A stretch of DNA of 64,000 nt from an uncultured Opitutaceae bacterium (lineage in GTDB: Bacteria > Verrucomicrobiota > Verrucomicrobiia > Opitutales > Opitutaceae). Below the pieces are notes generated by a model. It saw only the letters and a list, made by a program, of their open reading frames with translations, was not told the DNA's origin and ran no database searches. This document shows positions 51,998 to 61,157 of the stretch, piece by piece. The DNA is taken from assembly GCA_903916755.1 (NCBI GenBank), contig CAIWXW010000109.1, forward strand, positions 1 to 64,000, read 5' to 3'. Made by a program: the position numbers and the translations under genes. The number at the start of each line of letters is the position of its first letter. Position 1 is the first letter of the stretch.

Positions 51998-53050
51998 ATG
52001 GAGGGGATGCCGCATTCCGCTGAAGACCTCCTCGCGCGCCGGACCCCATTCCAGGAGGCGCTGGCGGCGTGGTACCGGCGCGAGGCGCGGGTGCTCCCCT
52101 GGCGGACCGCGCCCTCGCTCTACAAGACCGTGGTCAGCGAATTCATGCTCCAGCAGACGCAGGTGAAGACCGTTCTCCCCTACTTCGCCCGCTGGCACCA
52201 GGCCCTGCCGGATTTCGGGGCCCTGGCGGCGGCGCCCGAAGCAGTGGTCCTCAAGCTTTGGGAGGGACTCGGATACTATTCGCGCGCGCGCAATCTGCGG
52301 CGGCTGGCGCAGGTCCTGGTCGCCCTCCCGGAAATTCCGCGCACGACGGCCGGCTGGCTGGCCCTGCCGGGCGTCGGTCCCTATACCGCCGCCGCCGTGA
52401 CCAGCATCGGGTTCGGGCTGCCGGCCGCCTGCGTGGATGGGAACGTCGTCCGGATCCTCGCCCGGCTGACGGCCGACCACCGGGAATTCCGGGACAGCGC
52501 CACCGCGGCCAAGGCCTTCGCGCCCCTCGCCCAGCAACTCGTGCCGGCTCGCGGCGCGGGCGACCACAACCAGGCGATGATGGAGCTCGGCGCCACCGTC
52601 TGCGTCCGCCAGAATCCCCTCTGCGACCGCTGCCCGGTCTTCCGCTTCTGCGCAGCCGGCCGGGCGGGAAAGCCCGAGGCGTATCCGCGCCTGGCCACCC
52701 GCCCGATTGAGAAACAGACCGTGGTGCGCATCTGGTGCGAGTCGAAGGGCGCCCTGCTGCTGCACCGGGCGCAGGCCGGCGCTCGCCGGCTCGCCGGGCA
52801 GCACGAGCTGCCCACCGCCGAGCAGGCGGGGCTCGTCCCCGCCGCCATCGCGCAAGGCCCGCTCCTGGCCCGGAAGAAACGGGCGATCACGCGGTTTCAG
52901 ATCGTTGAATCCATCCACCGGGCGGCCCCGCCGCGCCGCCTCCCTCCGGATCTGATCTGGGCCCCGCTGGGCGAATTGGACCAGTTGGTGCTCTCCGGCC
53001 CCCATCGGCGCTGGATCGGGGAAATCCTGCGGCGGCCGGCGCGCGACTAG
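51998..53050 (+). CDS. mutY: A/G-specific adenine glycosylase
   Basis: MutY removes adenine opposite 8-oxoguanine. The 350-residue protein has FMLQQTQVKTVLPYFARWHQ, the helix-hairpin-helix LPGVGPYTAAAVTSIGFG, the catalytic Asp in ACVDGNVVRILARLT, and a 4Fe-4S loop CVRQNPLCDRCPVFRFCAAG (C-X6-C-X2-C-X5-C). A C-terminal NUDIX-like 8-oxoG recognition domain follows but is short. ATG at 51998 is used; a second ATG is at 52007. It is divergent from rnhC and ends in a CTAG overlap with the next gene. Confidence 0.94.
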   Translation: MEGMPHSAEDLLARRTPFQEALAAWYRREARVLPWRTAPSLYKTVVSEFMLQQTQVKTVLPYFARWHQALPDFGALAAAPEAVVLKLWEGLGYYSRARNLRRLAQVLVALPEIPRTTAGWLALPGVGPYTAAAVTSIGFGLPAACVDGNVVRILARLTADHREFRDSATAAKAFAPLAQQLVPARGAGDHNQAMMELGATVCVRQNPLCDRCPVFRFCAAGRAGKPEAYPRLATRPIEKQTVVRIWCESKGALLLHRAQAGARRLAGQHELPTAEQAGLVPAAIAQGPLLARKKRAITRFQIVESIHRAAPPRRLPPDLIWAPLGELDQLVLSGPHRRWIGEILRRPARD

Positions 53051-54000
53051 ATAAGCCCGCGCTGGCGCATCAGCTCCTCGAGCCGTTCCTTGGAAAGGCG
53101 GAGGTCGTCGGCCGTGGTCCGCGGGCCGAGTTCGAGGATCAGCAGGTGGTAGGGCCGCCAGAATTCGCTGATCATCGCGAAGTCGACCCGACCCGAGCCG
53201 ATGGGCTGGTGGTCGCTGCCCGCGGCGTTGACGTCGTGCAGGTGGAAGCCGAGGAGCCGGCCGGCGTTGTCGGTCAGCTGCTTGCGCTGATCCAGGAGGC
53301 CCAGGTCCTGCTTGATCTCGGCATGGCCGGTATCGTGCCAATAGCCCGCCGGCGCGCCCGCGGGCAACCCCGCCAGGAATTCCGGAAAGTCGGCATCAAC
53401 GGGGAGCTCCTCGAACTTTTCGCGGTTCTCAAACCCGAGCATGATTTTCTTCTCGGCCGCGTAGCCCAAGACCTTGTTCACGCTATCCCGGGTGTTCTGC
53501 CAGGAGCGGCCCATCCGCCGCCGCAGCTTGGCCACCGCCTTCTGGAGCAGCGCGTCGTATTTCTTGTCCCCCTTCCGGGCGGCGCCCGGGTTCGCCTGCA
53601 GGTAGGCCTGGAGGCGGCGAACCGGATTAAACCAGAGGAAAAAGGTGCTCCCCAGGTGGCAGACCACCACGCGGGCCTTTACCTGCGCGCCAAAGTCGAT
53701 GGTCCGCTTGGTCTGCAGGTACCACTGCTCCCGTTCGGTCGAATCCACCGCCGAGGGCTCGTAGAGGTTGGGCGCCGCCTGGGTGACGCCGGCCGGCAGC
53801 GGGCAGAAATTGTGGACCGAACTGATCTGGATCAGCCCCTCCTCAACCGCCTTTAAGATACCGGGCACCAATGTGATGCGTATCCCATGGCTCAGCTCGA
53901 TATGGGTGAAACCCAGGGCCGCCATTTCCTCCACCATGGCAAATCCGTCGGTATGCCGGTGGGAACACCAGGCCGTGGACAGCGCCAACGTCGGTTTCAT
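53047..54000 (-). CDS. Sugar phosphate isomerase/epimerase-like TIM barrel protein
   Basis: The 317-residue protein belongs to the xylose-isomerase-like/AP-endonuclease-2 TIM barrel family. Seen elements: LALSTAWCSHRHTDGFAMVE, ALGFTHIELSHGIRI, ISSVHNFCPLPAGVTQAAPN, VVCHLGSTFF, KIMLGFENREKFEELPVDAD, AGYWHDTGHAEIKQDLGLLD and LLGFHLHDVNAAGSDHQPIG. The His, Glu and Asp residues in these match metal-binding positions at the barrel mouth. Substrate unknown. It overlaps mutY by four bases; the rpsU terminator lies just upstream of its start. Confidence 0.84.
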   Translation of the reverse strand: MKPTLALSTAWCSHRHTDGFAMVEEMAALGFTHIELSHGIRITLVPGILKAVEEGLIQISSVHNFCPLPAGVTQAAPNLYEPSAVDSTEREQWYLQTKRTIDFGAQVKARVVVCHLGSTFFLWFNPVRRLQAYLQANPGAARKGDKKYDALLQKAVAKLRRRMGRSWQNTRDSVNKVLGYAAEKKIMLGFENREKFEELPVDADFPEFLAGLPAGAPAGYWHDTGHAEIKQDLGLLDQRKQLTDNAGRLLGFHLHDVNAAGSDHQPIGSGRVDFAMISEFWRPYHLLILELGPRTTADDLRLSKERLEELMRQRGLI

Positions 54001-54031
54001 AGACGCTAAAGCCTGAAAAACAATTGGTTAT

Positions 54032-54065
54032 AAAAAAACGCGGCTCGAATTATTCGGGCCGCGTT
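54032..54065 (-). terminator. Rho-independent terminator of rpsU
   Basis: On the minus strand AACGCGGCCCGAAT pairs with ATTCGAGCCGCGTT (one G-U type mismatch) and is followed by TTTTTTT. It lies 24 bases after the rpsU stop. Confidence 0.92.
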
Positions 54066-54089
54066 CGGAAAATGGACGATCTGGGGCGC

Positions 54090-54287
54090 TCAGCTTTCGT
54101 AGCGGCGGCGCAGCATGGCGGTGAAGGCCATGACCTTATCCTTGCGGCGGCGCTTCTCGCACGGCTTCTCAAAGTAGCGCTTGGCGCGCGTGCCTTTGAT
54201 GATGTTCTCGCGATCGAGCTTCTTCTTCATGCGGCGAAGCGCGCGGTCGATGGGCTCGTTCTTACGGATCTTGAGTTCGATGGACAT
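54090..54287 (-). CDS. rpsU: 30S ribosomal protein S21
   Basis: The 65-residue product (MSIELKIRKNEPIDRALRRM) is a normal S21: KKKLDRENIIKGTRAKRYFE, KPCEKRRRKDKVMAFTAMLR and a basic RRRYES end. The track adds 21 residues upstream that do not fit the family. S21 helps initiation by the 30S subunit; in Bacteroidia it is tied to anti-Shine-Dalgarno occlusion, which may be relevant as this window shows few clear Shine-Dalgarno sites. A strong terminator follows. Confidence 0.95.
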   Translation of the reverse strand: MSIELKIRKNEPIDRALRRMKKKLDRENIIKGTRAKRYFEKPCEKRRRKDKVMAFTAMLRRRYES

Positions 54288-54487
54288 AGGGCGGCAGACG
54301 TTAGTGAAAAATGAAGGGTGGATTAGGCCCTCCGGAATCGCCCGCGTCAATGGGAATTTGGCGGCTCCCGGTTGCTTCCGACCGGCACCCCGCTTCCCTA
54401 GCCTCCGCCGTGGCTCCTCCGCCCGCCGGCCGGCTGATTGGCTATTGCCAACCGGCGCGGGGCCCTTGGCAATAAACGCGCCCGCCC

Positions 54488-57400
54488 TTGCCTGCCCCCG
54501 ACCAAAATTTCGTCCATCTGCACGTCCACAGCGACTATAGCCTGCTGGATGGGGCCTGCCGCATCGACCGGCTGATGGACCGGGCGGCGCAGCTGGGCAT
54601 GAAGGCCCTGGCGCTGACGGACCACGGCAACCTCTATGGGGCGATCGAGTTCTACGGGGCCGCGAAGGCCAAGGGGCTGAAGCCGCTGATCGGCTGCGAG
54701 CTCTACCTGGTGGAAGGCTCCCGGCTCGAGCGCCACGGCCGCTCAGACGAGGGCAAGAGCATCTTTCACCTGGGCATGATCGCCCGCAATCTCGAGGGGT
54801 ATCAGAATCTGCTGAAGCTGGTCTCGGACGCCCACCTCCGGGGCTTTTACTACAAGCCCCGGACGGATTTTCCGACCCTGGCGAAGCACGCCAAGGGCCT
54901 GATTGGATTCACCGGCTGCCTGGCGTCGCTCGTGCCCCAGCATCTGCTGCATGACCGCCTGCCCGAGGCGCGCGAGGCGATGGGCCGCTTCGTCGACATC
55001 TTCGGCCGCGAGAACTACTTCGTCGAGATCCAGGACCACGGGATTCCGGAACAGCGGAAGATCATCCCGGGGCTGCTCAAGCTGGCCGAGGAATTCCAGC
55101 TGAAGGTCATCTGCTCGAACGACGTCCACTACGTGCACAACTGCGACGCCGGCCCGCACGACGCGATGCTCTGCATCCAGACCGGCGCCAAGATCGAGGA
55201 TGAGAAGCGGATGCGCTTCGACGGCTCGCAATTCTACCTGAAGTCGCGCGACGAGATGGCCCAGGTCTTCGCCGAGCTCCCGGAATCGGTCGTCAACACC
55301 CAGGCGGTGGCCGAGATGTGCGAACTGGCGATCCCCTTCCCCAAGGGGAGCGAGCGCTATCCGAAATATCCCCTGCCGCCGGAGGTCACGACGGACCGCG
55401 CCGGCTACCTGCACGAGCTCTGCGTCGCGGGCCTCAAGCGCCGCTACGGGGTCGACTATGCGACGCCGGCCGCCTTCGCCGATCCGGCGCTCGCGCGGAC
55501 CCTGGTCGAGCGGCTCGACTATGAATTGTCGGTCATCGGGAAGACCGGGTTCATCGACTATTTCCTCGTGGTCTGGGACTTCATCGCCTGGGCCAAGAAC
55601 CAGGGCATCCCCGTCGGGCCCGGCCGCGGCTCGGGCGCCGGCTGCATCGTCGCGTACCTTCTCGGGATCACCAATCTCGACCCGTTGCGCTTCAAGCTGC
55701 TCTTCGAGCGCTTCCTTAATCCCGAGCGCGTCTCGCCGCCCGACTTCGACATCGACTTCTGCATGCGGCGCCGCAGCCGGGTGATCGACTACGTCCGCCA
55801 GAAATACGGCAATGACTGCGTCGCGAACATCATCACCTATGGCACCCTGGGGGCCAAGATGGTGATCCGCGACGTCTCGCGGGTCCACAACCTGCCCTAC
55901 GCCGAGGCCGACCGGCTGGCGAAGATGATCCCGGACGAGCTGAACATCTCGCTCACGGACGCGCAGAAAAAATCGACCGAGCTGCGGGAGGAGGTGGAGA
56001 AAAATCCGGTCGCGCGGAAGATCTTCGACCAGGCTCTGGTCCTCGAGGGCATGGTGCGCAACACCGGCAAGCACGCCGCGGGCATCCTGATCACCGACCG
56101 GCCCCTCGACGAATTCGTGCCGCTGACGCTGCAGGAGGGCGACGTCACCGTGCAGTTCGACATGAACGCGGTGGGCAAGCTCGGCCTGCTGAAGATGGAC
56201 TTTCTCGGGCTGAAGACCCTGACCGTCATCTCGGACGCGACCGACAACATCCGGCTGACGGCGGACCCGCAGTTCGACCTGGAGACGGTCCCGTTCGACG
56301 ACGCGCGGACCTATGCCCTGCTCAACACCGGCCGGACCACCGGCGTGTTCCAGCTGGAATCAAGCGGCATGCAGGCCCTTTGCCGGCAGATCAGCCTCGC
56401 CACCATTGACGAGATCGTCGCCCTGATCGCGCTCTACCGCCCGGGACCGATGGAATGGATCCCCGACTACATCCGCGGCAAGAAGGATCCCTCCACGGTC
56501 AAATTTCCGCATCCGCTCCTCGAGGAGGTGTGCCGCGAGACCTACGGCGTGATGGTCTACCAGGAGCAGGTCATGGAGGCGGCGAAGATCATCGCCGGCT
56601 ATACCCTCGGCGGCGCGGACATGCTCCGCAAGGCCATGGGCAAGAAGGACGCCGAGGCGATGGCGCGGGAGCGGATCAACTTCGTCGAGGGGGCCAAGCG
56701 GGTGAACAATCTCGACGAGAAGACCGCCAACTCCGTCTTCGACATCCTGAACAAGTTCGCGGGCTATGGCTTCAACAAGGCCCACTCGGCCGCGTATGCC
56801 GTCCTCAGCTACCAGACGGGCTACCTCAAGGCGAACTACCCCGTCCAGTTCATGGCGGCCATGCTCTCGAGCGAGCTGGGGAATTCCGAAAAGGTGGCGC
56901 ACTTCATCGCCGAGTGCGAGGCGATGGGCCTGCGCGTCCTCGGGCCGGACGTGAACGAGTCCGGCGAAAACTTCACCCCGGTGGCGAAGCGCGACGACAC
57001 CCCGGCGCCGGGCACCATCCGCTTCGGCCTCGCCGGCATCAAGGGCGTCGGCGAGCAGGCCGCGCAGCGGATTCTGGCCGAACGCGAGGCCGGCGGGCCC
57101 TACCGCCACTTCCACGATTTCCTGCTCCGGGCCGACGCGCGGGCCATCAACAAGCGCGTGGTCGAAAATCTCGTGGCCGCGGGCGCGTTTGATTTCAGCG
57201 GGGGCCCCGCGCGAGGAGCTGTTTGCCCAGGTCGACGCCGCCCTTTCCGCCCTGGGCGAACTGCAGCGCAAATATCCGGGCCTGCGCAAGGAGGCGGCGG
57301 GCGCCCCCAAGGCGGAAGCAGCCGCGGAAACCATGCTCTTCGATCTCGGCGCGGAGGCGGGGGCCGCCGCGGTGCCCGAGCGCGCCGTCCTGGCGGCCGA

Positions 57401-58247
57401 GTTTGCGGATCTCCTGCGGCATACCCGGCGCCCCGCTGCCGCCGTCGTCACGGCCAACGGTCGCCACGACGAGCACGCGGTTTTGGATTTCGGCACGGCC
57501 CATGCCGCCAAGCCCAGCCCGGGCTCGGCCAAGGGCGCCGCGCCCGCCGAGCGCCGGCTGACCGCGGCCAACCGGCTGCAGTACGAGAAGGAGCTGCTGG
57601 GCTTCTACGTCTCCGGCCATCCCCTCCACGCGTTCGGCGGATTGACCGACGCCCTCGACACCTTCCCGGCGGCGGAACTTCTGCTCCAGCCCGACCGCAC
57701 GGAGTTCCGCCTCTGCGGGATCCCGGGCGAACTCGCCAAAAAGCTGTCGAAGAAGGACAACCGCCCCTGGGTCGCCTTCAATCTCGCGACCCTGAAGTCG
57801 ACGGTGGCGCTGAATCTCTTTGCCGACGCCTTTGCCGCCTATGGACCCAACCTGGCGGAAAACGTCCCGGTGGTCGTCCTGGGGAACATCATCGCCGGTT
57901 CCGACGGCGCGCGCCTCAACGTCAAGGAATGCTATGCCCTGGAGCCGGCCGTGCCGGGCCTCATGCGCAAGGTGACCTGGATCCTGCGCCCGGAGCACCC
58001 CGAGGCGCCGGATTTCCTGCGGCTGATGCGCGAGGCGATCAACCGCCATCCGGGCGAGAGCCAGGTGGAATTCGCCTTCGCGTTCCCGGACCGGGCGACG
58101 CCGGTGGCGGAGGCGAGCACCGCCCTCGGCTGGCGGGTGACCGCGGCGACCTTCCAGGAGCTGCAGGGGCATCCCGCCCTGGCGGGCGTGACGGTCGAGC
58201 CGAAGAAGCTCGAACTGAAGCAGGACCGCCGCTGGAGCCGAAAATGA
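54488..58247 (+). CDS. dnaE: DNA polymerase III alpha subunit, with apparent +1 frameshift near 57200
   Basis: DnaE is the replicative polymerase subunit. The frame from TTG at 54488 has the PHP domain ([38 protein letters not shown]), the polymerase motif [20 protein letters not shown], the catalytic [39 protein letters not shown] and the C-terminal [15 protein letters not shown]. There the frame fails: the DnaE C-terminus ([42 protein letters not shown]-fold and tail) continues in the next frame to 58247. Removing one G from GGGGG (57200-57204) would restore AGC GGG GCC CCG CGC GAG and a 1252-residue protein. Either a sequence error, a real mutation or a slip site. Confidence 0.92.
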
Positions 58248-59032
58248 AACCGGCGCCGGCGAAGATCTCGCGGGAGACCGTCCGCGCCGACTTCAACGAC
58301 CCCGCCACGGTCATCCATTACGCGCGGGCCGCGCACACGTTGGGGCTTTGGGCCTCCGAGCGGATACTGATCCAGCAGTTTTTCCCGTCGACCGAGCTGC
58401 ACCTGCTCGAGGCCGGGTGCGGCGCCGGCCGCGTCGCGCTGGCCCTCTGGCAGCTGGGCTACCGCCGGCTGACCGCCTTCGATTTTGCCGAGGAACTGCT
58501 CGACCAGGCCCGCAGCCTGGCCGCCGAGCGGGGCGCCGGCGCCATCCGTTTCCTCCATGCCGACGCCACCTGCCTCGAGGCCGGACCCGAGCGGCCCGAT
58601 CCGCCCGCCGGGGGCTTCGACGGGGCCCTGTTCCTGTTCAACGGGCTGATGCAGATCCCCGGGCGCGAGCAGCGCCGCGCCGCGCTGCGCGAGCTGCACC
58701 GCTGCTGCCGGACGGAAGCCCCGCTGCTCTTCACGACCCACGACCGCACATCCTCCGCCCTCGAGCGCAAGCTCTGGATTATGGAGGCGCGCCGCTGGGC
58801 GGACGGCACGCAGGACCCGCGGTTGCTGGAGTTCGGCGACCGGTACTTCTCGGACGAGACCGGGAACACCTTCATGCATCTGCCCGTGCGCTCGGAGATC
58901 CTCGCGGACCTCGCGGCCACGGGCTGGCGGTACGCCTTCGACGCGATGCGACGCGAAATCGCGGTGGAATCCGCCGCGGTCCGGGATTTCTCCGACGAGA
59001 ACCGCTTCTGGGTCGCACGGCGCGCGGGCTAG
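58244..59032 (+). CDS. Class I SAM-dependent methyltransferase
   Basis: From ATG at 58244 ([20 protein letters not shown]) the product is 262 residues with a Rossmann SAM-binding motif [20 protein letters not shown], motif II acid in [30 protein letters not shown], and motif IV-like [20 protein letters not shown]. Substrate unknown. In the track it appears as the end of a 1514-residue ORF starting at dnaE; that link is created by the dnaE frameshift. Its start overlaps the dnaE stop by ATGA. Confidence 0.87.
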   Translation: MKPAPAKISRETVRADFNDPATVIHYARAAHTLGLWASERILIQQFFPSTELHLLEAGCGAGRVALALWQLGYRRLTAFDFAEELLDQARSLAAERGAGAIRFLHADATCLEAGPERPDPPAGGFDGALFLFNGLMQIPGREQRRAALRELHRCCRTEAPLLFTTHDRTSSALERKLWIMEARRWADGTQDPRLLEFGDRYFSDETGNTFMHLPVRSEILADLAATGWRYAFDAMRREIAVESAAVRDFSDENRFWVARRAG

Positions 59033-59217
59033 GCGGGGGGGTGGCCGTCGGAGCCCAGCCCAAGACCGGCACCGCATCCGGCCGCGCCGGCGGCACCCGC
59101 CCCCCTCCGCCTCGGACCGCCCCCCTGAGCTAACCTGTTTCCGCCCATAGGGCTAGCCCCCCAGCCCGGCGGCGGGAGCCCGGCCGTCCCATTCTTGCCA
59201 TCCCCCGGAGATGCTCT

Positions 59218-60075
59218 ATGCTCCGCCCTCCGATGTTTGCCGACCTCACCGACCGCCAATGGCTGTGGCTAGCTGCGGCGTGCTATCTAGCCGGCTTCCT
59301 CCGCGGCACAGCCGCGATCCTGCGCGGGGAGCGGCCGTCCGGCGGCATGATGTATGGCATCATCGGCCTCGCCTATGTTCTGCAATTCCTCGGCCTGTAC
59401 CTGCGCGGACGGACGGACGGCGGTTGCCCCCTGGGCAATGCCTTCGAGATCCTGCAATTCGTGGCCTGGTCGGCGATCACGCTCTATCTCGTGGTCGGCG
59501 TGACGTTCCGTTCCAGTCTGCTGGGCTTCCTGACCGCGGGGCTGGCGGCCGTGCTCACCCTCGCCTCCCTCGCCGTCCCGGCCTGGGACGCGACCCGCCA
59601 CGCCCACATCTTCGGCCACAACCCCTGGATCGAGCTGCATGCCGCGATCGCCCTTTTCAGCTACGGGGTTTTCGGGCTGCTGGCCCTCACCTCGCTGCTT
59701 TTCCTGCTGCGCCATTATTCGCTCAAATCGAAGCACCTCGACGGCTGGTTCACCCTGCTTCCCTCCATCGTGGATATCGACCACATCGGCCTGCGGCTGC
59801 TCACGGTGGGCGTCGCGCTCCTGAGCGCCTCGCTCGCGGTGGGAACCGTCTATTGGCTGCGCGACACCGGCACGGTCGACCGGGGCACCCTCTTCGTCAC
59901 GGTGGCCGTATGGGCCGCCTACGCGCTGGCCCTCGGCCTGCGGCTGGGCGGGCGGCTGCGGGCCAAGCGCTTTGCCTGGACCTGCCTCGCCCTTTTTGTC
60001 GCGGCGCTCCTCTCCATCGGTCCGGTGAACGCCAGCCGCCATCCGCCCCTCGCCACCCAGGAGGCCCCTCGATGA
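59218..60075 (+). CDS. CcsA/HemX-like membrane protein of cytochrome c assembly
   Basis: The 285-residue protein has about eight membrane helices and the pattern of CcsA/ResC/HemX proteins: WLAAACYLAGFLRGTAAI, AFEILQFVAWSAITLYLVVG, HNPWIELHAAIALFSYGVFG and DIDHIGLRLLTVGVALLSAS. His residues in HAAIALFSYG and DHIGLR may ligate haem. In other bacteria this gene type precedes hemA, as here. A GGAG 7 bases before the ATG at 59218 is one of the better ribosome sites in the window. It ends in an ATGA overlap with hemA. Confidence 0.85.
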   Translation: MLRPPMFADLTDRQWLWLAAACYLAGFLRGTAAILRGERPSGGMMYGIIGLAYVLQFLGLYLRGRTDGGCPLGNAFEILQFVAWSAITLYLVVGVTFRSSLLGFLTAGLAAVLTLASLAVPAWDATRHAHIFGHNPWIELHAAIALFSYGVFGLLALTSLLFLLRHYSLKSKHLDGWFTLLPSIVDIDHIGLRLLTVGVALLSASLAVGTVYWLRDTGTVDRGTLFVTVAVWAAYALALGLRLGGRLRAKRFAWTCLALFVAALLSIGPVNASRHPPLATQEAPR

Positions 60076-61157
60076 GCGGCCTGGGCCTGTTCCTGATCGG
60101 GGCGACCCATCACACCGCGCCCCTGGAGGTGCGGGAGAAGCTCGCGCTCGATCCCGCCGGCGAGGCCGCGCTCGGCGCCGAGCTGGCCGGACTCGGGGAC
60201 CTGCGGGAATTCGCGGTCCTCAGCACCTGCAACCGGGTGGAGTTCTATGGCGTGGCGGCCGAGCCCGGCGCGGCCGGGCGGGTCCAGGCGGCCTTCTGCG
60301 CCCGGCAGCAGTTCGCGCCCGCCGACTTCGAGAAATTTAGGCTGAGCCTGGATGGCCGCGAGGCGGTCCAGCACCTTTTCGAGGTGTCCGCCGGGCTCGA
60401 TTCCCAGATGCTGGGCGAAACCGAGATCTTCGGCCAGGTGAAGGCGGCGTACGCCGCCGCCCAGGCCCGCGGCACGACCAGCGCCCTCCTCAACCGGATT
60501 TTCCAAAAGGCCTTCCAGGCCGCGAAGCACGTGCGGAGCCATACGGCGATCACCGTGGGCCAGGTCAGCGTCGCCAACGTGGCCGTCGACCTCGCCCAGA
60601 ACATCTTCGGCGACCTGGCCCAGGCCCGCATCCTGGTCCTTGGAGCCGGCGAGATCGGCGAAAAGACCGCCCGCGCCTTCCAGAGCCGGGGCGCCGGAAC
60701 CCTCACCGTTTCGAGCCGCACCGGCGAGCGCGCCATGGACCTGGCGGCCCGGCTGGGCGGCAGCGCCCTTCCCTTCGAGCAGCGCGAGACCCGGCTGGCG
60801 GAATTCGACATCGTGGTCTGCTCGACCGCCGCCCCGCACACCGTGCTCTCGCGGGCGGCGGCCGTGGCCGCGATGCGGCGCCGGCCGACGCGCCCCCTGT
60901 TCTTCATCGACCTGGCCCTGCCGCGCGACGTGGATCCCGCCGTGGCCGCGATCGACAATGTCTTCTGCTATGATCTCGACGATCTCGCCGGCATTGCCGA
61001 AAAAAACCGGGTGGCCCGCGCCGCGGAAATCACCCGCTGCCGGACGCTTCTGACCGAGCGGGCCGACAGTCTGTGGCGCCAGGTCGAGCCCCTGCTGGCG
61101 GCCGATCGCGGCCCCGCGGGGGCGCCCGCCCTCCGGCCGACCCGGCATCCCGCCTAG
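60072..61157 (+). CDS. hemA: Glutamyl-tRNA reductase
   Basis: HemA reduces glutamyl-tRNA to glutamate-1-semialdehyde, the first step of C5-route tetrapyrrole synthesis, in line with gltX in the window. The 361-residue protein has [19 protein letters not shown], the catalytic Cys in [35 protein letters not shown] (here as [16 protein letters not shown]), a Rossmann NADPH motif [20 protein letters not shown] and [18 protein letters not shown]. The end overlaps the convergent hybrid kinase by CTAG. Confidence 0.95.
   Translation: MSGLGLFLIGATHHTAPLEVREKLALDPAGEAALGAELAGLGDLREFAVLSTCNRVEFYGVAAEPGAAGRVQAAFCARQQFAPADFEKFRLSLDGREAVQHLFEVSAGLDSQMLGETEIFGQVKAAYAAAQARGTTSALLNRIFQKAFQAAKHVRSHTAITVGQVSVANVAVDLAQNIFGDLAQARILVLGAGEIGEKTARAFQSRGAGTLTVSSRTGERAMDLAARLGGSALPFEQRETRLAEFDIVVCSTAAPHTVLSRAAAVAAMRRRPTRPLFFIDLALPRDVDPAVAAIDNVFCYDLDDLAGIAEKNRVARAAEITRCRTLLTERADSLWRQVEPLLAADRGPAGAPALRPTRHPA

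Noticed and set aside
50882-53341. An 819-residue minus-strand ORF running from RNase HIII through mutY
   Set aside because: Only the last 340 or so residues have protein character (RNase HIII). The rest is antisense to mutY, which has a full set of catalytic and Fe-S motifs.
54488-59032. A 1514-residue DnaE-methyltransferase fusion ORF
   Set aside because: The middle part (after about 57205) is Gly/Arg/Pro-rich out-of-frame translation of the DnaE C-terminus. The methyltransferase has its own ATG at 58244 overlapping the real dnaE stop.
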